Assembly (NCBI RefSeq): GCF_000003815.2
Contig: NC_049980.1
Span: forward strand, 10,512,714 to 10,576,713
DNA length: 64,000 nucleotides
Direction of reading: 5' to 3'
Origin: Branchiostoma floridae
Taxonomy: Eukaryota; Chordata; Leptocardii; Amphioxiformes; Branchiostomatidae
A program made the translations under genes and the position numbers. The notes beneath the pieces are model-generated. The model had not been told where the DNA came from. It saw nothing but the letters and a program-made list of their open reading frames with translations, and did no database searches. Shown here one piece after another: positions 20,532 to 47,200 of this stretch (within the stretch, counting starts at the first letter, position 1; each line of letters starts with the position of its first letter).

Positions 20532-21594
20532 CTAAAAAGAAACGAAACAACAATAGTATATATATGCAAAATAATTGCCTTTGTGGTGTTAAAATGATTT
20601 TCATAAACTATATGTCAAAGTCGTAATCCACGTATACTGATGTTATCCACGCACAAAAGAAAAAAAATGTCGAAATGCATAGGCTGATTTTGTGTGCCCC
20701 TTACGACATATCATAACTTGGTTAGTAACAGAATGATAACAAACATGCATTGTAGTACATGCAATAGCAGGAAAATTCCAATACCCTTCCTTGTGTTCTT
20801 CCATTGTCGGCTGCTTGCTTCGAAAAGAGTCATCAGCCAAATTTCGAATCGCTATCAACAGTTTCTGCCGTTCTTCGTATTTCTCCTCTATGACCAACAG
20901 CAGGTACGTGTACAGGGCCAACAGCAGGACCATCCCACCCAACAGGACAACCAACGGTCTATTGGTCCTCCACAGATGACGTAACGAAGTGAGCTGTAAG
21001 ATATTTTTGAACCGTATTTAGATCGTCAGGCCAAAGACAGTATCTTACATAATGTCCTTGGTGACACCCTGTATTTGATCAGCCTGGAGGGCAGCGACCT
21101 TCGGGAGCGGACTACAGCGAACAAGGCTGGACTCCAGACTAGTGTTCAAGCTTACGCAACAAAACCGTGTCTTGTCAGGTTAGACTTGTAAAGTGGCTAG
21201 CCTACGTTGGCATGAAACTTAAATGCTTGTTGCACAGCCATATCAATTTGAAGAAATTTTGTTACAGACTGGTACAGTGGATATAATTTCTTAGCACGTA
21301 CGAACTACATAAACAACATTACTTCGTCGCCCATAGAATTCAACATTATTGTGTGCGTCTTTTTTTCTGAGTCACCAGGTGTAGTATCAAACAGAATCAC
21401 ACAAAACCACGTCGACAATCCTTTGTACAAATTGAATTGTTAAATGCTACATTGTAACTGTGTTCCGTTTGCTACACTACGTTTAGTAAGAAATTCTACA
21501 GGGCATACGAAGAACGTTCACTACTTACGACGGCAAGGTTGTCCTTGATGCTGTAAAAAAGTCGCAAAAAGCCATACCAGCCCGATCTCCTCAT
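19445..21594 (-). CDS. GAL3ST: Galactose 3-O-sulfotransferase-like protein (complete, 3 exons)
   Basis: Exons 21594-21529, 20993-20785 and 20531-19445 (minus strand), phases 0 and 2, total 453 residues, within the usual 400-490 of the family. Family role: Golgi enzymes that transfer sulfate from PAPS to the 3-hydroxyl of galactose on glycolipids and glycoproteins. Seen: a basic N-terminus, one signal-anchor helix at about residues 36-57 (LVVLLGGMVLLLALYTYLLL), a stem, then the PAPS 5'-phosphosulfate loop NVAFVKVHKAGSTTVQSVF. Next comes a segment VRVAIMRHLLDHLKSMFNF at the 3'-phosphate site. There most family members have Arg-Asp-Pro; here it is Arg-His-Leu. The C-terminal lumenal part has conserved-looking Trp/Cys residues. 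It is convergent with the lectin gene (about 0.8 kb between stops). The exact acceptor (Gal-ceramide or Gal on glycoprotein) cannot be told. Confidence 0.88.
20785..20993 (-). CDS. GAL3ST: GAL3ST-like exon 2: signal anchor and stem
   Basis: 209 nt after a TTACAG acceptor. It contains the membrane anchor and a charged, likely helical stem (EEKYEERQKLLIAIRNLADD). Ends phase 2 at GTATTG. Confidence 0.8.
21529..21594 (-). CDS. GAL3ST: GAL3ST-like exon 1
   Basis: 22 codons, MRRSGWYGFLRLFYSIKDNL plus AV, then a perfect GTAAGT donor. Basic cytosolic tail. The phase-0 join to the next exon keeps the frame into the signal anchor. Confidence 0.75.
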
Positions 21595-22229
21595 TTCTCT
21601 GTCATTACCAAGACGTGGTGTCAGATGTCAAAACTTTAAACCGCAGAGTCGAGAGGGTTTAATGTGTTCACGGCAGCCATTGCTATACGAAGGTGTTGTA
21701 GGGTTATGTCGCAGGTTCTATTGCTGTTGTTCTATCTTCCCGTGGTTTCGAATTTGCACAGAAGTAGAGAATACAAACGTGTTTTAAGCGATGATCGAAT
21801 GCGAAGCACCAACTGTCAAAACTATATGATGTCAATGAACCCAGCGCTTGTGAAGTCTTTTTTTCGAAACCCCAATGGTAGCCCCGAAACATGTCTGCCG
21901 CCAACACACCGCGATTCAAAAGTTGCCAAACAAGAAATACAGGGGGAGGGGCATCGTAATTTGCAGTTATCTGGATTAGTTGTTAGGGTGTCATTGATAA
22001 CTGAGCTCGCTATTAATGCCTCTGACGTTGTTTCTTGTTACAGAGCAGTCGGCACCCCCTCTTAGTATTTAAGTGACCGTGTTACACATACCTTAAAAAG
22101 ACCGGTTTGCAATTGTATTACAAAAGATACTGAAAACACGATCGCGATAGTCCCACCTGCAGCTGATTGTAACTACATTGTAATTGTAGATGATACAGAA
22201 GGTAGATTTCACGTTACGTATTCTCAGAG

Positions 22230-22321
22230 GTTGGGTCGCGAGATAGGGGCGGTCGTGATTTTTACTAATGAAGGGAGCGAGTCGGTAAAAAAACAGACCA
22301 CTACTATCTCCCCGACCCAAC
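22230..22321. repeat. Short foldback repeat
   Basis: Inverted arms GTTGGGTCGCGAGATAG (from 22230) and CTATCTCCCCGACCCAAC (to 22321), about 90 bp overall, upstream of the sulfotransferase gene. Confidence 0.6.
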
Positions 22322-22359
22322 ACCTGCTTGGAGAATATGATTTACGTCTTCAGTTAGCC

Positions 22360-22365
22360 TTTATT
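22360..22365 (-). terminator. Candidate poly(A) signal for the MAK gene
   Basis: AATAAA on the minus strand. If used, the MAK 3' UTR would be about 2.9 kb and would include a SINE and a long hairpin. Confidence 0.25.
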
Positions 22366-22562
22366 ATTTAATAAGCAGAATTATAGATTTATTTTGCATA
22401 ATCCTATTTTGTAGTTTGTAGCTGACCGTACGAAAGTCGCTTTCTTTTCTGTTGTCAAATGGTTCTTCTGATATTTGCGGTCTGTGCCTGCCTTCCAGTA
22501 CCCATTTTTTCCATTTCCTCCCCCTCAAAATGAGTGGCCCAAGTTAATAATAAAGTACTTCA

Positions 22563-22850
22563 GGTCTCTGTAGCTCAACTAGCAGCAGTTTCACAGTTGA
22601 GCTAATGGTTCCAATAATTTCCAGGTTCAATTACACGAGAGGGTCATCTTGGTTGGGGCAGCACCCGTCTTTCAGAAGAGACGTATAATGGGGGTGTCCT
22701 AATCGAGAAGGTGGCTCAAGCACGTTAAGGGGGAATTGCTAGCAATCTCTTCCTGCAAAATAAACCCTGCTAGGGAAGAGCAAGGCAACTTGCTGACCTA
22801 CATGTGTCACTAGGCACTAGAAGTGCAAGGTGAACAATCACTCACATCAG
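22563..22850 (+). mobile_element. tRNA-derived SINE, copy 1
   Basis: The head resembles a tRNA: A-box-like TGTAGCTCAACTAG and B-box-like GGTTCAATTAC, followed by a unique body (CACCCGTCTTTCAGAAGAGA). No intact cloverleaf, so not a working tRNA gene. Element end is approximate. Confidence 0.55.
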
Positions 22851-23345
22851 GTGTCCTTGTTATTGTACAATAGTTTTATGAACAAATCATTTGTGCTCAG
22901 TTGTTCGTATATCTAACAAATAACATTATGCATGGAGGTACATACAACATCACAACAAGGAAACTCTTTTTTCAATTTCTCTTTTTTTTATCTTGGAGAT
23001 TCTCAGTAATCTACAAACTATATCACAAATTTGAGAAATAAACAGCTCAATCACTAACATTGTACATGTGGGGTTTCTAACAACATTTTACAACAAAACG
23101 TACAGTTTCTCATCAAGTCATCAGGGCAACAGCAATGAAAGTCTTAATCAATTAAACAATCCGATTTACACATATAACAGTTATATAGAAACTGTATAAT
23201 AACATTATTGTACTATACATGACAAAGAATATGACATTGTCACTCTAGCCTGGAGGCAAAACTGCAGCTCATTCTTGCTGGTTGAAGGTGGTCTTAGGTT
23301 TTGAACATTGTCTCTGATAAATGCCATACATATGTATATGTCACA

Positions 23346-23475
23346 GGAGAGATGTCGATCCAGTAGAATCGCCGATTCTCCTAGGAGAGATCTCAATCGA
23401 AGCTGGCCCTAGGACCAGCTCCGGTCGAGATCTCTCCTAGGAGACTCAACGATTCTACTGGATCGACATCTCTCC
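23346..23475. repeat. 130-bp near-perfect palindrome (long hairpin)
   Basis: Arms of 49 nt (23346-23394 and 23427-23475) are inverted with three mismatches, around a 32-nt centre that contains another short inverted pair (AGCTGG/CCAGCT). Lies about 1.8 kb past the MAK stop, so it may be transcribed in its 3' UTR. Confidence 0.9.
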
Positions 23476-25262
23476 GTGTGACAGATACATGTATATCCTA
23501 ATGCTTTTTGACACCAGCAGTATCTAGAATCTCAGTCATCTATTGCAACAACCAATTTTCGAGATTTTTCACATGTCCGTCATCACACAACATTTTGCAA
23601 TATGCAAATTTCCATCATTACAATCCTTGATATAAACATGTATCTGATCTTGGTGCTTGTGTATAGTGTGCCAGTAGTGAACGTGGGCATAACCCTCTTC
23701 CTACTGCCTAGCCACATAACTAGTACAAATTCGGTGTGAAGTGGCTACCTTAGCAGGCTGAAGGTTAAGCACTAGAAGTAAAACCTTCCTCCAACAAGTA
23801 AAGCTGATATCCCTCTGAAGTTTTGGCACATTGGCAGCAGTGCTGCGCCTTCAATCGGAAATATCATGCAAAACTTAAAAGTATGACTAAGACAACAACG
23901 TAAAAAGATTTGATTTTAGCGCTAAAAGTAGTTGGGTGCTCTGTCAAATTGCTCAGACGCAGCAAAACTGCGAACGTACCAAAGCTTCAGAGAGATATCC
24001 ACTTAAGAAATACATAGATGTAGCAAACTGGTAATGTTGTTCTTACACGTTTGCATGAGCAATTCTAGGGCTGTGGTAGACATTCGTTGTATTCCATGTT
24101 CATGTAACAGTGTGGAGGATATACAAAGTATAGCTGTATAACCCCATGTTATCAACGAAATTTACAACATTTAAAAACAAGTTGTACTGTGAACGTACAT
24201 GTATATTTACATCACAAATTTTCATCTACTTTTAAGTTTTATGGTCAAAAAGGGCAAAAAAGAAGTCTGTTAAAATATTCATTTACAACTTTGAAGACAC
24301 AATACAGTGAGGTGGATTCTGGTGACGATCTATTGCACAGTGTAAAATTACACATTTGTCAAGAGTTTAAAACTACAGTCAGTCTCCACTTGTACATTCT
24401 TCAATAGCCTTAACATCATATTACACTATATCATCATGCATTTACAAGGTATCATGTGCTAGATATACATTTTAGCACATGCATCTCCTAATGGAAAGAC
24501 GAAAATACTCTGAAGAGGGAGAATCTTTACAGGAAAACATGGGTACATCTACAAACATAGCTGCATGTTTAAGTTTTCGCATGTAAAAACTGGTCCCACG
24601 TTTGTTCCAACTTTCATGTGAAATGTGTGCAACTCACACGTACAACTGCTTTTGAGGCACTACATCTTATGACATTTCTATATAACTGTACAAGATCTGC
24701 TCTGCCTGGAGAATATAAGTTCTAAAAATGTTACTTGAAAATGTACAGAATTCAATAAAACCATGTTATTTCTGTTTCAGAGTCACATTTCAACATTACT
24801 CACTGAAATGAGTGATCCACAATTTACACATTGGAAACATACACATATTAGCTTAAGCAAAACAATAACATCGGAGCAAGTTATCTGGAATATGATTTTA
24901 AGGTGAACTATCAATGTGTTTCGAACAGCTTCTGCCACAATGTACATGTTTGTTTGCACAACGTATGTGGCATGCTTAAAATCACTTAATCAACAAAGGT
25001 TTTGTGTCTCAATATCATACTTAGTTTTGGATTCTTAGATAATTTTCCCTTTAGGTATCATTTTGAGAAGCACATTTTGCATAACAACTTATTTTATGCA
25101 TTAACTACAAATGTTGAGGACTCTCACAACTTAGCTTAATTAAGAATTGAGATGATACCTTTATGATGAAATTGCTAAAATGTTTTTCACACGACTGCTT
25201 ATGATACATGTTTGTACTGCACTAAGTTGTGTCATGGGGGAAGGGTGACTAGCCAGGTCCTG

Positions 25263-39049
<13,787 letters not shown>

Positions 39050-40017
39050 GGCGGCAGATTTTCTCCCGCGCGACGTTTATCGTCCTTAAGAAAAGTTCCG
39101 TGCACAAGGCGCTGAGTGGATCTCCCCCTGGTGAATTCCTGAGAAGTTTGGTCCGTGACGCAGCGACAGTTCGTCACGTTTACAACCGGCGCAATCTATA
39201 TGAAAGTTCTGCGGGTTTCCAGTCGTAGAAACATTTTCAACGTTGCAGAAATTCTGTTGTCAATTTCCTGAAAATACAGATAAAACAGTGGTTTGTACAG
39301 GTTTGTGTCTGTATTATATTTATACTTCTAATACGTAATAGGATCCCAGGTTATACGTAATAGGATCCCAAAGGCCATGAATAATATATGAATTTCCCTT
39401 AAATTTATGAAGACATTAACAAACAGCGTATATAGAGAGTACTTTCTGATGTTAGAATATTTCTACCGCAAACTGATATCATAAATGTACAGTTCAATTA
39501 TGGAATCACCTGCAAAACTTGGCATTGCTGCAATACAGCTATATATAAAACTCAAACAGTCACTATCCAGTTAATTGTCTGTTTTCCTCATCATTATAAA
39601 TAATGCAGTTCTCATATCTATATATCATAAACGTTCATTTACACAAATCATTAAAAGTGACAGAATCAAACTCTAACTGAAGCAAAATTTGCTATTTTTT
39701 AGATGCACACTTAGTGACGCACAGCACATTGTTGTGTTGTAAGTGTAAATACAGGTAACAGCATTTTCACATTAAACTCATGCATGATTTAATAATCCAT
39801 CCACAGTGCTCCATCACAGACCTTCTCACGCAAGAGTAGGCTAAGTGTGAATATCTAACTCTAAGTAAGTGGCACAGGGCTAGGGATAGTGTCAAGGAAG
39901 TATAGGGCCGGTAAAAGTGTGACAAAATCCTTGGAAAGGGGGGAATCCAAATTGTCAACTGAACGTGTATTCACATAGTTCTACTGGTCCTCACAACAAA
40001 AGTTAGTATTAATGCTA

Positions 40018-40130
40018 GTTCATCTTTATCCAAGAAGTAACCTATATCTGTTGTTTTTAAAGTCAGGGTATTAAAGAAATGGATATCAAGTCGACGGACA
40101 GTGGTTACAAACTGCAACATTTTGAAAACA
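40018..40130. mobile_element. MITE family B, copy 2 (partial)
   Basis: Left end TCTTTATCCAAGAAGTAACC and an inner GTCGACGGACAGTGGTT match 31169-31372. The other end was not found. Confidence 0.6.
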
Positions 40131-41021
40131 TTGAAAATATTGTGGTGGTAATACGATAGAAGTGTATATTCGTGGTGTCATCATTTCACACAAAAACAAA
40201 ACAAAAAATAAAACCAAACGAAACATTTCAAGATATACAGTACAGTATAATCAATACTTTGTGCCATCTGGTGTGAATACTTCTATGCAAATGAGGGCTG
40301 GTAGGATCCCTTAGAAATGTCAACAACACACCAGGACAAAACAGGTGTTCATGTCAGCAGGTTTGTTAGGGGAGAGCAGCTTTTGGCTTTCACTATACAA
40401 GCCAAGATTTCCGTTTAGAGGTACAAAATAAAAATGGTACAAAATAATTTTAATCCTCAAAATATCACTGTCTTTCACTTTGTAAGTTTAAACTTTTAAA
40501 GAACTTCGTTTGTCCAAAACGCATGTTAAAGTTTAACCAAGGGAAGGTAGGTACAATGTATGACTGCTGTCAGTGCCATCCAAATAAGAGATAACATTGT
40601 AGCTAGTAGGATATATTTTCAGGTAGGAGTCAATGTTACAGAAAAACAGGTTAGGCATATAATTACTCGTTCAAATTTTACATCTACCTCCACACCTACA
40701 CTTTATACTGGCAGAGATATTTTGATATTGATATTTGATATTATGCCAATATTAGTCCAGCCTTGGCCTTACCTATGTCCATTCTCATGCACAGCTGGCT
40801 CTAACATGGCCTGGCTGGATCTAGTTCCCCGTTGTGATGGGAATTAAATGGCGGTATCCGTTAGAGTTGTTTGGTAAACACACACTTGGAGAGTCCCTTT
40901 GTAATTTGTTATCCCTTACCTAGTTGCAAAAATCTGGTGACTGAGACATGGATTTGTGAAGGACTTGTTCTTGCGTCATCATTGAATTATTCCTACTAAC
41001 AACCATCTTGACATATATTCG

Positions 41022-41096
41022 TTTACTTTTTATTTATTTATTTATTCATTTCTTCGGCTGTCTACAGACAGCCATGGCTGCCCAACTAGCCATATG
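41022..41096 (-). mobile_element. 3' end of a non-LTR retrotransposon, copy 1
   Basis: In reverse orientation it reads GGCTAGTTGGGCAGCC ATGGCTGTC followed by AATAAATAAATAAATA. The same tail ends the element at 44860-46052. A severely 5'-truncated insertion. Confidence 0.65.
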
Positions 41097-44000
41097 TTTA
41101 CTTTTGCAATGGGGAAAAGAGTTTTTTGCGCTGTTCGGTAAAAACAACTCTACACATCTAACTTCTAAGATCAGATTCTGTACATTAGAACGAGTATGAC
41201 ATTCTTGCGGCAGTATAGTAGTCATAAAAACTTCAAACTATAACTAGTATAAGGGAGATCCATTTGTGGTGGTGAGGTCACTGCAAAAACCATGAAATTA
41301 AAGCCACCACAAAAATGTCCAAGATTTACAATACTGTATTACTGAGTGACTAAATACTGGTTACTAGGAAGGCGACACACAACCATCCTAGTAGCGTCCT
41401 ACGGATTTCCCATATAGGTCACTTTAAACAATCAGGAGCCAAACTGTCTGAACTATGAGGGCCGAGGCTTTGTCCACTTCTATATGCTTGTTTGAGTTTC
41501 TTGGATACCAACTAGGACATTTCAATAAAATGGCGCAAAGTCAATCGACATTGCACTTGAGGTTGGCTTCTGCCCCTAAACTTGTGCATTAAAATGTTTC
41601 ACCAACCAAACACAAGGCATGCACATGACATTGTTCCCAGGCAGTGTGGTATGTATCGGGACACATGCTCGAGCGGGTTAATTAACACCTGGGTGAACTT
41701 GTGTTTATGGTAGTAATAAAGGCACAATGTAGGAGCTGTACGATTATCAACAGCTGTGTCTACAGAGGTTTTTGTTAAAAAGTGCCCACACCTCAGTGAA
41801 TAATGTAATGTACATACAGCATCTGATGACATTTAATAGTACAGTAATAAAAAGTGGAAATCAACCATTGAAAAGGTCTAATTGGTAAACATTGTACTGT
41901 CACTGCTGCCGTTATCCCTGTCCTACTTTCCTTTGAGCATTAGACAGAGACAATACTGGAGTACTTGAGTAAAAGTAGGCAATTAGAAAATTCTGAAATG
42001 CTACAAATCATGATCATTGGTTAACCACCAGCCTGCTAGGGTAGTGGTTTGTTACCAAATGTGTATTGGTTATGGGGTCAGGAGGTAGGAAGATGGTTAA
42101 CTTTGAGACTTATCTAACCTGAGTTCTACATAATACAGCACGCCACATTCAATAATGATCAGATATTAAATGGGCTGCTTACAAGCCAAATAATTGAGTC
42201 GAGAATTTTGCAAAAACACAACAGATGCTAGACAACTGTCTACAGAACATCAGGAAGAAATATGTCTTGTCAGTTTCCGTGTAAATAACATTATTTTACC
42301 GCATTATACAGAAAATTAGAATCATTAGTGGCCATTTATTGTTATAAAAAGAAACCACACAATGTGAAGCCATAGGAACTGGAGCAGCCGTCACTCATTT
42401 GATTACAGTAATTTCCTCTCTGAGAGAGAGAGAGAGAGCTCGAGAGCTTTTACGTTTTAGTTTAGACTCCTGGATCAAATTAGCATCTTTCAAACAATCT
42501 TTTAGCATGACATACTTTCATGTGTTGTGGGAATGAGCAAATGTTGTTTTTGTTGTCAGACAGGATTATAGTAATTTATACTGTAGCATTTGGTAATTAA
42601 CATGTGAACTGCGATTAGATGGATAATCTCCACTAATCAACCTAATTTATACTAATAAATACTTCGGGCGTGGGTGCCTTCTAGGCAAAACAAAATTGTG
42701 TTGCAGTTCAAACAACAACATCAGATTATCGCTAAGCTTTTAAAAGTTGGAAACACTCAAGGTGTTTCAGAAAAACATTCTGTCACCGATGATTTTGCTA
42801 TGAAGTCCATGTACATGTAATTGTGTATAGAAGAAATGGAGAAACTGCATCACTTGTTCTTTGTTACATGTGTACTACAGAAAAAGACAGTCTAATCTAC
42901 TAACTTAAGACTTTCCTACTCTTTTCTAATAAGATTTTTCTACTTGCAGACCAAAGGATAGTCTTTAAAAGACTTTTACGCTAACATTTTACAGAACCCC
43001 TGAAAGAGTGGAATCCGAGAGGCGATGTCAGGGCAAAAGCCTGACGAGAACAAGCGAAGGTTCACTTGTCTTGAAGAGCCTTTACAAATCTTGGCAGCGA
43101 CGCTAAAAACCTTACATAACACCTCGACACACCTGTACTAAACATTTCACCACAGAAATGAACTATTTTCCTCACTAGTTGATGAGAAAGAAATACCTGT
43201 TCTAGACTTGAGCTTGCTGGAGGCAGTAGGATGGATTTGAAGCGTTCCCCATGAATGGTGCCGGTCCCACGGGACAGTTATTACACACCTGGCTTATCTT
43301 ACCTGTCCCTTACACCCAAAATCGTCTCGATTTCACCCAAAATAAAAGGTAACCCACCAGGTGATGGTAACCACACACCTGTCTGGATAAACTGACTGCC
43401 TCTGGTGGTGAGAATTTTGTGGGTTTAATGAAATATTTGGTGTTTTTTGCTGGGTGTTGGGCACATAGCAACTGGTGGGATTGATAGGTTTGTGTACATT
43501 GTGCTACAATCAATAGCAACAGTGAGAGAAGGGCACGCACAGCCAATTATGGCCGGTCCAACCCCCACACCATCACTACACATTCACTTCACACCTCCTA
43601 ATGCCATAAACAAGACCATATGATCAGTAGATAAATAGATATTTGTTTTACATGGTTGTGTCAAGAAGAATCGTTTTGATCACATTGAGAGAAAACGTCC
43701 AGATCGGCCAGGGAAAGTGGCGATCCGACACGAGGGGATTTTTTGTGAGTGCCAAGTATGCGATAAGCGGCGTTGCAACGCAAAGATCTAAAGAATTCTT
43801 CACAAAATCACACTGATCGTGATAAGTTCTACTGTGAAGAAGCAGAGAAAAGCGTATTTTATACACTAGCTTACCTGGTTATCGTCCAGAAACGTGGAAA
43901 TCCTTGGAAATGTGAGAAAACCGTGACTATCTCCCCCGCGACCTCCTCAGTGTTTGGTCCTTGTTGACAGCCATTACTTGGTGACGTCAAAGGATCAACT

Positions 44001-44209
44001 CCCATGATGCACCAGTGCAAAACTGACCCTACACAGCAGTTTGCTACAACATCGCTAGATGTCCCCAGTGAGTGGATTTGTCCCAGCTATGTGTCAAATA
44101 GTGTGGACGCCAAAACTTTTGACAATTATCATCCTTCAATGTGGCGCAAAATCACACCACCCAATAATGTGGACATGCAATTCAGTATAAGACACAGTAT
44201 GAGCAAATG

Positions 44210-47200
44210 AAAGGTTTCTGGAAAAGTCATTCCCAGTGGCTGGAATAATACTAGAATCCGTCGGTTGAAAATAGAAAGCCATTTGATTGCCAAAAATTAT
44301 CTAGTTACGTTCCTAGAAGACTTTAAGCAATATGAATGTCTCCATATATATCTGACATTGTATATTCTTAATTTCCATGCGTCATGGCGTCAATATTACA
44401 AAGTGCGCGTTACTTTTATCTCTTGAATTTTATACTAGAGCCCCTCGACAGCAAGTAGAAAGCCACCTGACTGCCTAAAACTACAAAGTTACTTTTCCAC
44501 AAGGCTTTAAAACGATGGTACTCACCCCGAATGTCGGGGATCTGGATAGCTACTTTTTCAGTGTTGCCTGGATTTTGACATTTTGAGGTGACGATAAACC
44601 AATGTGCGTTACAACTTTGATGATAGAATCTGATCTGATCAGTCTTTCAGTGATTGTTGAAAGTCGTTTGGATTACAAGAATTATTTAGATAGTTACCAT
44701 CCTACAAGGCGGTTAATGTCTTTGAGATACATAATGTTTTCGATATATGTCCGACGCCGCCTATTCTAACAGACGTCATGGCGTCAAGATTAGAAAGTAT
44801 GCGTTACTTTCATCATTTGAATTTCTTGGGAGAAGCCGACGACAGAAAGTAGAAAGCCCAGCTATGTGTCAAATAGTGTGTTCCGTACTAGGTCCCACCC
44901 TCTTCATCCTCTACATCAACGATCTACCCACCTGCTGCACACAGTCTGACGCAAACCTGTTCGCCGATGACACATCACTCTCAACCAGCAACCGATCCGT
45001 CCAACATGTAGTCAACTCACTCAACACGGACCTACGGTCCGTATCCAACTGGCTAACAAGCTGGAAGCTAGAAGCCAATGAGGACAAATGCAAGGTGATG
45101 TTCATCACAACCCGCACTCTCCCTAGACCCCCTGCTCCAGTCATACTAGGCGGTTGTACACTACAAGTTGTTACTAACTACAAGCATCTTGGTGTCACCC
45201 TAACAAACACACTTTCCTGGTCTAAACACATTGAAACAACCTCCACTAAGTCAAGAAGATCTGCTGGCCTACTGTGTGCACTGAGAAAGAAGGTACCAAA
45301 GGATATCCTGCTCAGACTGTACAAAACCATCACCAGACTGGTCTGGAGTACGCCGACGTCGTTTGGGCTGGACTCACCAAGCGCGACGAAACAAAACTGG
45401 AATCAATTCAATACCAAACTGCCAGACTGATCAGCGGACAACATGGACTCCCGTACCCGTCATACCAATCTCTGTACACCCAGCTATCCCTTCCATCACT
45501 GCAGTTCCGACGACAATAATTCCACACCGCTGTCACCCTGTACAAGCTCCTCAACGGTCACTGCCCTCCACACCTTCAAACCCTGATACCCAGAACCCGT
45601 GCGTCTGCTACTGAGTCACGTTACTCCCTCAGGAACAGCGACCACCTGACATCTGAACTCACTAAGTCCACCAGAGGCCAGAAAACATTCATCTACAGAG
45701 CAACAGCACTCTGGAACACTCTCCCTACTGCTACTCGCACAGCCACCTCCACTGCTTCTTTCAAAAGAAAACTGTGGGAATGTCTAGGCAACCCTTACGC
45801 ATGGTAAATTAGTCATACACGTGTATATACAGACCCTGACCTCTCATTGCAAATATTGTTGTCGATGATATGATGTTATATACTCCATTTTAGATGATAT
45901 GTAAGTAATCCTACACCATGTACATACAAATGTTCTTTTTTTAAATTTGTATTGTTTATGTGTTTGTCAGTAGGGCTAGCCCTTTGTAATAGCCATAGGC
46001 TAGTTGGGCAGCCCTGGCTGTGTGTTCGGTGCAGCCAAACCAATAAATAAAATAGAAAGCCATTTGACTGCTGAAAATTATTTCGTTAAGTTTCTGCAAG
46101 GCTTGAGAACTATGGGACTCACCCCGAATGTCAGTGATCCGGAAAGTTACTTTTATAGTACTTTCTTAATTTAGTCCCACTTAATTGTAATGCTATAATC
46201 TGATTTGATAAGTCCTTCAGTGATTGTTGAAAAATCGTTTGGGTTTCAAAAGCTATTTAGCTACCTTGCAACAAGGCGTTTAATGTTTTGGGGTACATCC
46301 GATGGCCGAACACCATAACATAAATGACACTGTATTAACATGCATTGGCATAATACCGGTCATAAGCCTTATACCGGTCAATTAAAAATAGTGGAACTTA
46401 AAGAGATCTACACATGCAACAATAGTTATTTCTGAGGTATGCACACTTCAGACATCTAGGTGTCCAATACATAATTTACAAAGCATCGATAACAATGCAT
46501 TCGAAGACAACAAGGCCAAAAGTTTTCAGGTCATTTTCGGGGCAGGCGAGCTCGTCGTGGGACAAACACACTGTCACGTTCATCGCCAGATTTGTAGATA
46601 ATAATCACATGTGCTCACGGCACAAGACGAGCATGATTCAACAGCAATCTTGAATTTCTTTTGGTGACCTACAACTCGTGTAAAAGTGTGAGGAACCGTA
46701 GCATTATCGCCCGGATCTACGGCTGAATGGGTCAAATTGAACGTACGCCGCCAATTTCCCGCCATTTTTAATGCTACGGCCAGCAGTGAAGTTTTACGTC
46801 ATAGCGGTTGTGACGGACCAAAAGTTAAATGAAAATTCTTGTCAGTATACGCCCATTTTCTCATGACTTTTTGTATGCTCATGCAGATTTTTGTTTTGTG
46901 CAACTACTAACAGGAAAGAAAGGAACAACAGAGGGAGGATGTATAAAGGTACATAGAGGCAGTTAATTGTGCCGTGTTTCGTTCGACCGGTATAGTGCAC
47001 CCCCTTCCAACCACGCGTCCGTTTTCCGTGCAATTCCGCGGTGTGTTCCAATTACGATATTATGTTTTTAGCAGGACCAGAGAGACAAAATTATTTACAC
47101 AGAAGAAGTGGCAAAGGTAAGCTGTAACAGCAACATGTAACTGGAGAAAATGATGCGTTGATCATTTGCCAAATTTATAGCATTGCTTGAGAAATTGCAG

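Larger units (their letters stand above)
39050..44200. other. Upstream of MAK: no gene supported
   Basis: Contains the MAK promoter (the first ~150 bp above 39049 are GC-rich), a two-unit ACGTAATAGGATCCCA repeat (39331-39371), a MITE family B copy and a retrotransposon 3' end. The rest is AT-rich non-coding sequence. Non-coding first exons of MAK could lie here unseen. Confidence 0.4.

Noticed and set aside
21664..22065. 134-codon plus-strand frame with a hydrophobic start
   Set aside because: No recognisable domain, no splice context, and it lies just upstream of the sulfotransferase start on the other strand.
22563..22640. Possible tRNA gene
   Set aside because: A and B box-like words are present but no acceptor stem or intact cloverleaf; fits a SINE head.
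44860..46052. Active reverse transcriptase gene
   Set aside because: 5'-truncated, with a frameshift near 45340 and an in-frame stop at 45517.
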